NCBI GenBank assembly: GCA_947177085.1
Contig: CAMWTD010000009.1
Location: 1 to 20,467 of the forward strand
Direction of reading: 5' to 3'
DNA from: an uncultured Desulfovibrio sp.
GTDB lineage: Bacteria; Desulfobacterota; Desulfovibrionia; Desulfovibrionales; Desulfovibrionaceae
DNA: 20,467 nucleotides
In this document: in pieces, positions 14,251 to 20,467 of the stretch
How positions within the stretch are numbered: position 1 is the first letter of the stretch
Layout of the letters: each line of letters begins with the position of its first letter
Translations under genes and position numbers: made by a program
Notes under the pieces: generated by a model
What the model saw: the letters and a program-made list of their open reading frames with translations, nothing else
Database searches by the model: none
What the model was told of the DNA's origin: nothing

Positions 14251-15273
14251 ATGGACGCCCTTCTCGGTTATGGCTGGCTCGTGCTGCTGGCGGCGCTCGT
14301 CATCGTCGTCCTCGTCAAGAGCGCGGTGGTGGTTCCCAACCAGTCGGCCTATGTGGTGGAGCGGCTCGGCAAGTTCCACAAGGTGCTCTATGCGGGCTTC
14401 CACCTGCTTGTGCCCTTCGTGGACGTGGTGGCCTACCGCCGCAGCCTCAAGGAGCAGGTGCTGGACGTGCCCAAGCAGACCTGCATCACCCGCGACAACG
14501 TGACCGTGGACATCGACGGCGTGCTCTACCTCCAGGTCATCACGCCGGAAAAGTCGGCCTACGGCATCTCCGACTACGAATGGGGGGCCATCCAGCTCGC
14601 CCAGACCTCGCTGCGCTCGGTCATCGGCACGCTGGTGCTCGACAAGACTTTTGAGGAACGCACGCGCATCAACCAGGAAGTGGTGGAGGCGCTGGATTCG
14701 GCCACCGCGCCCTGGGGCGTCAAGGTGCTGCGCTACGAGATCCGCGACATCACGCCGCCCCGCAACGTCATGGAAGCCATGGAAAAGCAGATGCGCGCCG
14801 AGCGGGAAAAGCGTGCCGCCATCGCGCTTTCCGAAGGCGACATGCAGTCGCGCATCAATCTCGCCGAGGGCCAGAAGCAGGCGGCCATCGCCCAGTCCGA
14901 GGGCCAGAAGCAGGCGCTCATCAACCAGGCCGACGGCGAGGCCGCGCAGATCCGCAAGGTGGCCGAGGCCACGGCCGAGGCGCTTGACATCGTGGGGCGC
15001 GAGCTCGGCGGCGACGCCGTGGCGGCCGCGCAACTGCGCGTGGCCGAGGCGTGGATCGCCGAATTTGGCCGTCTCGCGCAAAAGGGCAACAGCCTCATCA
15101 TCCCCGCCAATCTTGCCGACGCTGCCGGCATGGTGGCGGCCGTGACAAAGATCATCAAGCCGCACGAGGGGCTTGGCGCGCTGGCGGCCAAGGGGGCGAC
15201 CGGGCAGGCGGAGACCACGGCGGAAGGCACTCCCCCTGCGGGGACGGACAGCGGGGCCGGCGACCGTGCCTGA
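14251..15273 (+). CDS. SPFH/band 7 protein, stomatin/QmcA type
   Basis: A 340-residue membrane-anchored SPFH protein. It has one N-terminal membrane helix (about residues 8-23) and a band 7 domain (about 26-185). Motifs include VPNQSAYVVERLGKF, the TRDNVTVDIDGVLYLQV segment and WGVKVLRYEIRDITPP. A coiled-coil region (about 180-250) follows, with near repeats of the EGQKQAAIAQSEGQKQA type, and a low-complexity tail rich in Ala, Gly and Thr. Stomatin-like proteins form large ring or cage oligomers in the membrane and are linked to membrane protein quality control (QmcA with FtsH). AAAAGGA (14237-14243) precedes the ATG by 7 nt. The stop overlaps the GTG of the next gene. The nfeD gene directly upstream supports the assignment. 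Confidence 0.93.
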   Translation: MDALLGYGWLVLLAALVIVVLVKSAVVVPNQSAYVVERLGKFHKVLYAGFHLLVPFVDVVAYRRSLKEQVLDVPKQTCITRDNVTVDIDGVLYLQVITPEKSAYGISDYEWGAIQLAQTSLRSVIGTLVLDKTFEERTRINQEVVEALDSATAPWGVKVLRYEIRDITPPRNVMEAMEKQMRAEREKRAAIALSEGDMQSRINLAEGQKQAAIAQSEGQKQALINQADGEAAQIRKVAEATAEALDIVGRELGGDAVAAAQLRVAEAWIAEFGRLAQKGNSLIIPANLADAAGMVAAVTKIIKPHEGLGALAAKGATGQAETTAEGTPPAGTDSGAGDRA

Positions 15274-16090
15274 GGCCAAGCCCTCCCGGGGCGGCGGCCG
15301 CAAGGACGCCCGACCCAAGGCATCCCCCACTGTCCCCTGGTACGCCGGGGAACACAAGGACGCCCTTTTCTACCTGCTCATCGCGGTGTTTTTTCTGGAG
15401 CTCGTGGTGGGCGGGGTGGCCTTTTTTTACGGCATCATGCATGCCGCGCCGGAAACAACGGGCGGCCCGCCCGTGGCGCGCTTCCCCTGGCTCGCCTGGT
15501 GCCTCGCGGCGGTGCTCGCCCCGGTGGGCCTGCTGCTCGTCGTCCACCTTGCCGGGACATGGCTCTCGCGCGCGCTCACGCGCGAGGAAGCGCAGGCCGG
15601 AGAGGCCGCTCCCGGACAGGAAAGCTCCGGCTCCGGTCAGGACAATCTGCCCGAAGGCTTGCGCCGCTTCTACGCCATGGTGCGCAACGCGCCCACCCTT
15701 GTGGTGCTGTTGGGCATTTTGCTGCTCGGGGCCGTGCTCTTTTTCGCCGAGGGCGCGCTCTCGGCGCTCGGCCGCGCGGGCGTGGCGCTCATCCCCTATA
15801 TCCCCTGGCTCGCTGGCAGCGCGGCGGCCCTCCTCGCCGTGTGCTTCCTGGGCCATGCCTGGTTCGTCTACCGCCAGCGCCGCATGGAGCAGGAATACGC
15901 CTACCGCCGCGAAGTGCTGGAACGCACGGGCATGGTGCTCATGGACAAGTCCTGCGTGGCCCTGCCGCCCACCGGCGCGGATGGCTCGCCCGCGCCGGGC
16001 CTGCCGCCGGGCGCACCTGCCGCCCTGCCGGAAGTGGTGGACGTGGAGGCGACGGCGTCCCCGAAGGATAGCGACGGCGGCGTCCAATAG
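15266..16090 (+). CDS. Unknown membrane protein with four predicted helices
   Basis: A 274-residue protein that I do not recognise. The most plausible start is GTG at 15266, which overlaps the SPFH stop by 8 nt; no ATG occurs before the first membrane helix, and upstream sequence in this frame is only a shadow. A basic cytosolic N-terminus (about 30 residues) precedes hydrophobic segments at about 34-57, 75-97, 144-163 and 172-203. A charged linker lies between the second and third. A basic, tyrosine-rich stretch (VYRQRRMEQEYAYRRE) follows the last helix, and the tail is Pro/Ala-rich. The bidirectional terminator follows, so this is the last gene of the NfeD/SPFH operon. A role with the SPFH assembly is possible from context only. 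Confidence 0.75.
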   Translation: MPEAKPSRGGGRKDARPKASPTVPWYAGEHKDALFYLLIAVFFLELVVGGVAFFYGIMHAAPETTGGPPVARFPWLAWCLAAVLAPVGLLLVVHLAGTWLSRALTREEAQAGEAAPGQESSGSGQDNLPEGLRRFYAMVRNAPTLVVLLGILLLGAVLFFAEGALSALGRAGVALIPYIPWLAGSAAALLAVCFLGHAWFVYRQRRMEQEYAYRREVLERTGMVLMDKSCVALPPTGADGSPAPGLPPGAPAALPEVVDVEATASPKDSDGGVQ

Positions 16091-16121
16091 GCCCCTTTGC
16101 TTTTGGCCCCGCTTCCACCCA

Positions 16122-16159
16122 AAAAGGCGGCGCAGCCCTGCCGGGATGCGCCGCCTTTT
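16122..16159. terminator. Bidirectional rho-independent terminator
   Basis: AAAAGGCGGCGCA (16122-16134) and TGCGCCGCCTTTT (16147-16159) form a perfect 13-bp stem with a 12-nt loop. A-tract and T-tract flanks let it work in both directions. It lies between the end of the plus-strand operon (16090) and the end of metK on the minus strand (16196). Confidence 0.88.
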
Positions 16160-16195
16160 GTGCGGACTTATGAAATCCGCGAGACTTCGCTCGCC

Positions 16196-17377
16196 CTACA
16201 CCTTGGCCGCCGTGCGCAAATCCGCCACGGCGTCCGTCTTTTCCCAGGTGAATTCGGGAAGTTCGCGGCCGAAGTGCCCGTAGCAGGAAGTCTTGCTGTA
16301 GATGGGCCGCTTGAGGTCGAGGCGCTTGCTGATGAAGTAGGGCCGCAGGTCAAAGACCTCGCGCACGGCCTTTGTCAGCACCTCGTCCGGGATGTCGCTC
16401 GTGCCGCGCGAGGAGACGAGCACGCTCACCGGGTCGGCCACGCCGATGCAGTAGGCGATCTGCACCTCGCATTCCGGGGCCAGGCCGGCCGCCACCACGT
16501 TCTTGGCGATATAGCGGCCCATGTAGGCGCCGGAGCGGTCGACCTTGGAGGGGTCCTTGCCGGAGAAGGCCCCGCCGCCGTGGTGGCCGCTGCCGCCGTA
16601 GGTGTCCTGGATGATCTTGCGCCCGGTGAGGCCGCAGTCGCCCATGGGGCCCCCCACCACGAAGCGGCCGGTGGTGTTGATGAAGATCTCGCAGTCCTTT
16701 TCGTCAAAATAGCCCGAGTCGCCGAGGATGGGCCGGATGACGTGCTCTTTCACGGCCTCGGCCACCTCGGCCTGGCCCACGTCGGCCGCGTGCTGCGTGG
16801 ACACCACCACATTGTTGATGCGCACGGGCTTGCCGTCCTGGTACTCGAAGGACACCTGGGTCTTGCCGTCAGGCCGGAAGAAGTCCACGATGCCGTCCTT
16901 GCGCACCCGCGCGAGCTGCTGCGAAAGCTGGTGCGCCCAGTAGATGGGGGCCGGCATGAGGGTGGGCGTCTCGTTGATGGCGTAGCCGAACATCATGCCC
17001 TGGTCGCCCGCGCCCTGCTCCTCCGGGCTCGCGCGCAAGACGCCCTGGGCGATGTCCGGCGACTGGTGGTCGATGGAGGAGATGACCGCGCAGGTCTGCC
17101 AGTCAAAGCCCATGTCAGAACTGTTGTAGCCGATGTTCTTGATGGTCTCGCGCACCACCTTGGGGAGATCCGCATAGCCGCGCGTGCTGATCTCGCCGGC
17201 GATGACGGCCATGCCAGTGGTCACGAGGGTCTCGCAGGCCACGTGCGCGTCCGCGTCCTGCGCGAGCAGGGTGTCGAGCACCGCGTCGGAAATCTGGTCG
17301 GCCACCTTGTCCGGATGGCCCTCGGTGACGGATTCGGACGTGAAATAGTATTTGCCCTTGTTTTTCGCGTTTTTCAT
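16196..17377 (-). CDS. metK: S-adenosylmethionine synthetase
   Basis: A 393-residue cytoplasmic enzyme that makes S-adenosylmethionine from methionine and ATP. The active-site segment SVTEGHPDKVADQISDAV is near the N-terminus (H21, D23, K24). GAGDQGMMFGYA is near residues 120-130 and GGGAFSGKDPSKVDRSGAY is in the last third; all are invariant family signatures. A strong AAAAGGAGAA ribosome binding site lies about 5 nt before the ATG. It follows panC after 38 nt on the same strand and is probably cotranscribed from the panC promoter. It ends at the shared bidirectional terminator. Its product is the cofactor of the radical-SAM enzyme RlmN encoded nearby. Confidence 0.97.
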   Translation of the reverse strand: MKNAKNKGKYYFTSESVTEGHPDKVADQISDAVLDTLLAQDADAHVACETLVTTGMAVIAGEISTRGYADLPKVVRETIKNIGYNSSDMGFDWQTCAVISSIDHQSPDIAQGVLRASPEEQGAGDQGMMFGYAINETPTLMPAPIYWAHQLSQQLARVRKDGIVDFFRPDGKTQVSFEYQDGKPVRINNVVVSTQHAADVGQAEVAEAVKEHVIRPILGDSGYFDEKDCEIFINTTGRFVVGGPMGDCGLTGRKIIQDTYGGSGHHGGGAFSGKDPSKVDRSGAYMGRYIAKNVVAAGLAPECEVQIAYCIGVADPVSVLVSSRGTSDIPDEVLTKAVREVFDLRPYFISKRLDLKRPIYSKTSCYGHFGRELPEFTWEKTDAVADLRTAAKV

Positions 17378-17415
17378 GGCGTTCTCCTTTTGCGTCAGCC
17401 GCCCACGTGCGGCGC

Positions 17416-18264
17416 TTATGACCTGAGCAGGATGTTGTCGATGAGCCGCGCCTTGCCGAGCCTGACGGCGCAGGCCATGAGCGCCGGGCCGTCCGCGCTT
17501 TCGAGCGGTTCCAGCGATTCGGGGTGCACGATTTCGAGATAGTCCACTTCCCCGCCGGGAAGATGCTCCCGCCAGTGACGCAGCACCAGCTCGCGCAGGC
17601 GGGCGACGTCGGTCTCGCCGTCGGCCGCGGCCTCGCGCGCCGCCAGCAGGGCCGCCCGGATCTGCGGGGCCGCCGCGCGCTCGCCCGGCGTGAGATAGAC
17701 ATTGCGCGAGGACATGGCAAGGCCGTCCGCCTCGCGCGTGGTGGGCCGGGCCACAATGCGCACGGGCACGTTGAGGTCGCGCACCATGCGCCGGATGATG
17801 GCCTGCTGCTGCCAGTCCTTCTCGCCGAACACGGCCACGTCCGCGCCGGTGAGCAGCAGGAGCTTCAGCACCACCGTGCACACCCCGCGAAAATGGATGG
17901 GCCGGCTCGCGCCGCAAAGTCCCTTGGCAAGCTGGGGCACTTCCACCCAGGTGGCGTGGTCGGGCGCGTACATGGCCCCGGGCTCGGGCATGAAGAGCGC
18001 GTCCGCCCCGTGGGCGGCCGCGATGGCGGTGTCGCGCTCGGCGTCGCGCGGATAGGCGGCGAGGTCCTCGTTGGGGCCGAACTGCGTGGGGTTGACAAAG
18101 AGGCTCACCACGAGCCGCTTGGCAAGCCCCCGCGCGCAGGTCATGAGGTCCTCGTGGCCGGCGTGGTAATAGCCCATGGTCGGAACCAGGGCGATGTCGT
18201 CGCCGGCGGCGTGCCACGCCCGGCATTGCGCCGCCAAGGCTTGCGGGTCGGTGAATATCTGCAT
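17416..18264 (-). CDS. panC: Pantothenate synthetase (pantoate-beta-alanine ligase)
   Basis: A 282-residue enzyme that joins pantoate and beta-alanine using ATP to make pantothenate, the precursor of coenzyme A. The nucleotide-binding HIGH-type motif is HAGH (residues 34-37) in PTMGYYHAGHEDL; most homologues have A-L-H rather than Y-Y-H. SLFVNPTQFGPNEDLAAYPR, FGEKDWQQQAIIRRM and the KMSKS-like MSSRN complete the signature, and length is normal. The ATG at 18264 is the only start near the family's usual N-terminus. The gene leads metK on the minus strand and diverges from rlmN. Only a weak ribosome binding site is visible. Confidence 0.96.
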   Translation of the reverse strand: MQIFTDPQALAAQCRAWHAAGDDIALVPTMGYYHAGHEDLMTCARGLAKRLVVSLFVNPTQFGPNEDLAAYPRDAERDTAIAAAHGADALFMPEPGAMYAPDHATWVEVPQLAKGLCGASRPIHFRGVCTVVLKLLLLTGADVAVFGEKDWQQQAIIRRMVRDLNVPVRIVARPTTREADGLAMSSRNVYLTPGERAAAPQIRAALLAAREAAADGETDVARLRELVLRHWREHLPGGEVDYLEIVHPESLEPLESADGPALMACAVRLGKARLIDNILLRS

Positions 18265-18298
18265 ATCAAGTTATGGTGATATAAGTTGCGGGAGACCT

Positions 18299-18327
18299 TT
18301 CATACCGGAAAATCCGGCTGCTGTAAA
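18299..18327 (-). promoter_or_regulatory. Sigma70-like promoter for panC-metK
   Basis: Read on the minus strand, TTTACA (18327-18322), a 17-nt spacer and TATGAA (18304-18299) match sigma70 boxes at 5 and 4 of 6 bases. The leader would be about 28 nt before the panC ATG at 18264. Confidence 0.5.
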
Positions 18328-18353
18328 GCCGCCGGCAGGCTTTTCCGGGCGTT

Positions 18354-18388
18354 GCGGGCTTATGCCCGGGCCCGCGCGGGAAGCCCGC
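18354..18388. repeat. Inverted repeat between the divergent panC and rlmN promoters
   Basis: GCGGGCTT (18354-18361) and AAGCCCGC (18381-18388) are perfect inverted arms, with a 10-bp palindrome CCCGCGCGGG (18371-18380) between them. The right arm ends 2 nt before the rlmN -35 box. It could be a protein-binding site or only a product of the high G+C content; no T-tract supports a terminator. Confidence 0.35.
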
Positions 18389-18390
18389 AT

Positions 18391-18419
18391 TTGACAAGCG
18401 CGCCGGCGGATGCTTAAAC
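18391..18419 (+). promoter_or_regulatory. Promoter of rlmN, giving a leaderless or near-leaderless mRNA
   Basis: A consensus TTGACA -35 box (18391-18396), a 17-nt spacer and a weak TTAAAC -10 box (18414-18419) precede rlmN. The expected transcription start, about 7 nt after the -10 box, falls on the ATG at 18426. No ribosome binding site is seen between the boxes and the ATG. Confidence 0.5.
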
Positions 18420-18425
18420 CGGGCC

Positions 18426-19505
18426 ATGAGCTCCGCCCCGGACCCGCGCCCCAACCTGCTGGACTTCACCCTGCCCGCGCTCACCGAATGGATGCGCGAC
18501 GAGCTCGGCGAGCCAAAATTCCGCGCCGTGCAGCTCTGGCAGTGGCTGTGGCGCAGGATGGCCCGCGATTTCGAGGGCATGAGCAACATATCGCGCGCGA
18601 CCCGCGCGCGCCTTGCCGGGGCGGCCCGCATCCGCTGGCCCGAGGTGGCGCAAAAACAGGAAAGCTCCGACGGCACGGTGAAGTTCCTCCTGCGCATGGA
18701 GGACGGCGCGCTCGTGGAAAGCGTGCTCATCCCCTCGGAGGGACGCGACGGCAACCGCCGCTGGAGCCAGTGCCTTTCCTCGCAGGTGGGCTGCCCCATG
18801 GCCTGCACCTTCTGCGCCACCGGCGGCATGGGCTTCACCCGCAACCTGAGCATGGGCGAGATATTGGGCCAGGTGCTGGCGGCGCGCGACCACCTCGGGG
18901 ACACGCGGCCGGACTGGCCGGTCTTGCGCAACCTCGTCTTCATGGGCATGGGCGAGCCCCTGCTCAACTGGGGCGCGGTGAAGGACGCGCTCACAAGCCT
19001 CAACGACGACCGCGGGCTCAATTTCTCGCCGCGCCGCATCACGGTCTCCACCTGCGGCATCCGCGAGGGCCTGCGCGAGCTCGGCGAAAGCGGGCTCGCC
19101 TATCTGGCCGTTTCCCTGCACGCGCCCAACCAGGCCCTGCGGGAGAAACTCATGCCCCGGGCCGCGCGCTGGCCGCTTGACGAGCTCATGGGGGCGCTGG
19201 CGGCCTACCCGCTCAAGACTCGCGAACGCATCACCTTTGAATACCTGCTCCTCGGCGGCGTTAACGACGGCCCGGAACACGCGGCCGAACTGGCGCGGCT
19301 CGTGGGCCGCGTGCGCGGCAAGCTCAACCTCATCGTGTTCAATCCGTGGCCCGGCGCGCCGTGGCGCGCCCCGAGCGAGGAGCGCGTGCTCGCCTTCGAG
19401 CGCGCCCTTTGGGATCGCAACATCACGGCCATCGTGCGCAAGAGCAAGGGACAGGACATCGCCGCGGCCTGCGGGCAACTCTGCGCCGCGCCGGGAACGG
19501 AGTGA
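18426..19505 (+). CDS. rlmN: 23S rRNA (A2503-C2) / tRNA (A37-C2) methyltransferase RlmN
   Basis: A 359-residue radical-SAM enzyme that methylates C2 of A2503 in 23S rRNA and A37 in some tRNAs. The Fe-S cluster motif is C123-x3-C127-x2-C130 (CPMACTFC). The two other conserved cysteines used in the methyl-transfer mechanism are likely C116 (SQCLSSQVGC) and C349 (AACGQL). The N-terminal LLDFTLPALTEWMRDELGE and FRAVQLWQWLW segments and MGMGEPLLNW are typical, and length is normal. The C349 motif excludes Cfr-like truncation. There is no ribosome binding site before the ATG, and the N-terminus fits the family, so this start is kept. It diverges from panC. Confidence 0.95.
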   Translation: MSSAPDPRPNLLDFTLPALTEWMRDELGEPKFRAVQLWQWLWRRMARDFEGMSNISRATRARLAGAARIRWPEVAQKQESSDGTVKFLLRMEDGALVESVLIPSEGRDGNRRWSQCLSSQVGCPMACTFCATGGMGFTRNLSMGEILGQVLAARDHLGDTRPDWPVLRNLVFMGMGEPLLNWGAVKDALTSLNDDRGLNFSPRRITVSTCGIREGLRELGESGLAYLAVSLHAPNQALREKLMPRAARWPLDELMGALAAYPLKTRERITFEYLLLGGVNDGPEHAAELARLVGRVRGKLNLIVFNPWPGAPWRAPSEERVLAFERALWDRNITAIVRKSKGQDIAAACGQLCAAPGTE

Positions 19506-19591
19506 GCGGCGACAGCGGGAAGGCGCGTCAGGGTTGATTTCCTGCTCTCGCCCAACCCCGGGGGGCTTTCCTGCCCGTGTACGCGTTTTAT

Positions 19592-19632
19592 GCGCAGGCC
19601 CGCGATGCCGTTAGCGCCTGCGCTTTTTCTTT
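19592..19632 (+). terminator. Probable rho-independent terminator of rlmN
   Basis: GCGCAGGC (19592-19599) pairs with GCCTGCGC (19616-19623), an 8-bp stem with a 16-nt loop, followed by TTTTTCTTT (19624-19632). It lies 87 nt after the rlmN stop. The right arm and T-tract overlap the last codons of the convergent nuclease gene, where the T-tract reads as its Lys-rich C-terminus. The intergenic stretch 19506-19610 holds no other recognisable gene. Confidence 0.55.
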
Positions 19633-20467
19633 AATACAGCATCAAATTGGCGTCTTGCTCGGCGCAATACGTCCGGGTCGGCCAGCGCCCGCCAGTCCAT
19701 AAACTCCACTTTCCCAAAATCATAGTCATCCCGGGCGAAAGAAAGCCAAATCCCTTCGCAGCTCGCCAGCAGAAGGCCGCTGCATTCGAGGCGCAGGGCA
19801 TAGGACTTCGCCTGATAAAAATCCTCTTTAAGCCGCTTTTCACTGGAAATCCTGAACTTCGCCTCACAGACGAAAGCGCCCTTTTCGTTGCCGCGCTCCG
19901 GCTCGGCATGGATGACATAGTCCGGATAATAGCGGACGCCCCTGCCCATGCGCAGGGGCATCTGGCGCAGCCAATCCTTTTCCGTGAGGCCCAGTCGCCG
20001 CAAAAACGGTTCCAAAAGATATTTTTCCACGTCCCGCTCGCAGGTGAGGGGAATATCCGGTCCGCCCGCGAATTCGGGCAAGGCTGGAAGCGTGGAGATA
20101 TCAAAGCCTTTCTGCCGCAAGATGTTGAGCAACGCGGCATATTCTTCACGTGAACAGCCGCGGCCGGAAACCCCTTGCATATTGGCCTTGACGAGCCCCT
20201 TTTGCGACCAGACGGGGTCGGCCTTCAATTCATCAAGGGAAACGGGAGGAATGGTCACGGGCTGGCCGAGCCAGACCACGCCTGGCCAGAACCTGAAGGG
20301 ATCATCATACCCGGGGCTCACCGCTCTCCAGATGCTGCTGATGTGGCTGTACGGCGCAAGCTCATACATCAGGACTATATCGCCGGGCTTCGTTTCCGTG
20401 TTTCCTTGCCAATAGTGGATGGAACTCGATGAAATTGTTTGCATATACTCATGGTCCACATCAGGAT
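19611..20467 (-). CDS. Putative modification-dependent restriction nuclease: EVE/PUA-like segment plus PD-(D/E)XK (HsdR_N-like) domain (partial)
   Basis: The frame is open to the right edge; the first internal start is a GTG at 20459, but codons continue upstream, so the true N-terminus is probably outside. Counting from that GTG gives 282 residues. The C-terminal domain resembles the N-terminal nuclease of type I restriction HsdR proteins: ERDVEKYLLEPFLRRLGL, then YYPDYVI with D180, CEAKF with E199 and K201, and a Q216-x3-Y220 motif. This is a complete PD-(D/E)XK-QxxxY set. The N-terminal part (KPGDIVLMYELAPYSHISSIW, then LDELKADPVW) looks like an EVE/PUA-like base-recognition fold, which in other systems reads modified cytosine; that assignment is weaker. 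G+C is lower than in neighbours (about 40% in the last 60-nt line, 57-62% elsewhere), suggesting transfer. The C-terminus is very basic (KKKRRR). Confidence 0.7.
   Translation of the reverse strand, partial: PDVDHEYMQTISSSSIHYWQGNTETKPGDIVLMYELAPYSHISSIWRAVSPGYDDPFRFWPGVVWLGQPVTIPPVSLDELKADPVWSQKGLVKANMQGVSGRGCSREEYAALLNILRQKGFDISTLPALPEFAGGPDIPLTCERDVEKYLLEPFLRRLGLTEKDWLRQMPLRMGRGVRYYPDYVIHAEPERGNEKGAFVCEAKFRISSEKRLKEDFYQAKSYALRLECSGLLLASCEGIWLSFARDDYDFGKVEFMDWRALADPDVLRRARRQFDAVLKKKRRR

Noticed and set aside
13753..15357. A 534-codon minus-strand frame over nfeD and the SPFH gene
   Set aside because: Shadow of two confidently identified plus-strand genes; no motif, no ribosome binding site.
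16097..17542. A 481-codon plus-strand frame over metK
   Set aside because: Antisense to a secure metK; it begins inside the terminator region and has no recognisable domain.
1..20467. tRNA, rRNA, CRISPR arrays, insertion sequences
   Set aside because: The intergenic gaps were read individually and none holds a cloverleaf, a regular repeat-spacer pattern, or a transposase with terminal inverted repeats.

Overview
The window is high in G+C (about two thirds or more by eye across most of it) and densely packed with genes. Gene content and order (trpS, ruvX, mltG, anaerobic-type cobalamin genes, truB-rpsO-pnp, nfeD-stomatin, panC-metK, rlmN) suggest a Gram-negative anaerobe of the Desulfovibrionaceae (Desulfovibrio-like sulfate reducers). 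This is inferred from gene order and protein character, not from a database search.

Layout. (1) 1-8093, plus strand: a very compact run of nine genes with gaps of at most 38 nt and several start/stop overlaps. In order: the end of a CCG-type iron-sulfur oxidoreductase, a large polytopic membrane protein (DUF6056-like), an M50 site-2-type protease, tryptophanyl-tRNA synthetase with an Fe-S-cluster-type cysteine set, RuvX/YqgF, MltG, an unknown 78-residue protein, CbiA and CbiC. (2) 8110-8740, minus strand: a ParE-type toxin and ribbon-helix-helix antitoxin pair, with a promoter overlapped by an inverted repeat that is a good operator candidate. (3) 8777-12633, plus strand: truB, rpsO and pnp behind a sigma70-like promoter, with a long hairpin just before pnp resembling the self-regulatory pnp leader of enterobacteria. 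(4) 12654-16090, plus strand: a strong hairpin, then an unknown soluble protein, NfeD, a stomatin/QmcA-type SPFH protein and an unknown four-helix membrane protein. (5) 16122-16159: a bidirectional terminator between converging operons. (6) 16196-18264, minus strand: panC then metK. (7) 18426-19505, plus strand: rlmN, diverging from panC, with a promoter placed so that its mRNA would be leaderless or nearly so. (8) 19611 to the right edge, minus strand: a partial gene of clearly lower G+C encoding an EVE/PUA-like segment joined to an HsdR-type PD-(D/E)XK nuclease domain. This is probably an acquired restriction/defence gene and may mark the edge of a defence island outside the window.

Most of the window is core metabolism and translation: tRNA charging, rRNA/tRNA modification, RNA decay, S-adenosylmethionine, pantothenate and cobalamin synthesis, and cell-wall chain termination. 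The less ordinary parts are the edge nuclease, the toxin-antitoxin pair beside truB, the pnp leader structure, the Fe-S TrpRS and the NfeD/stomatin cluster with two unknown partners. No tRNA, rRNA, CRISPR array, insertion sequence or riboswitch was seen.
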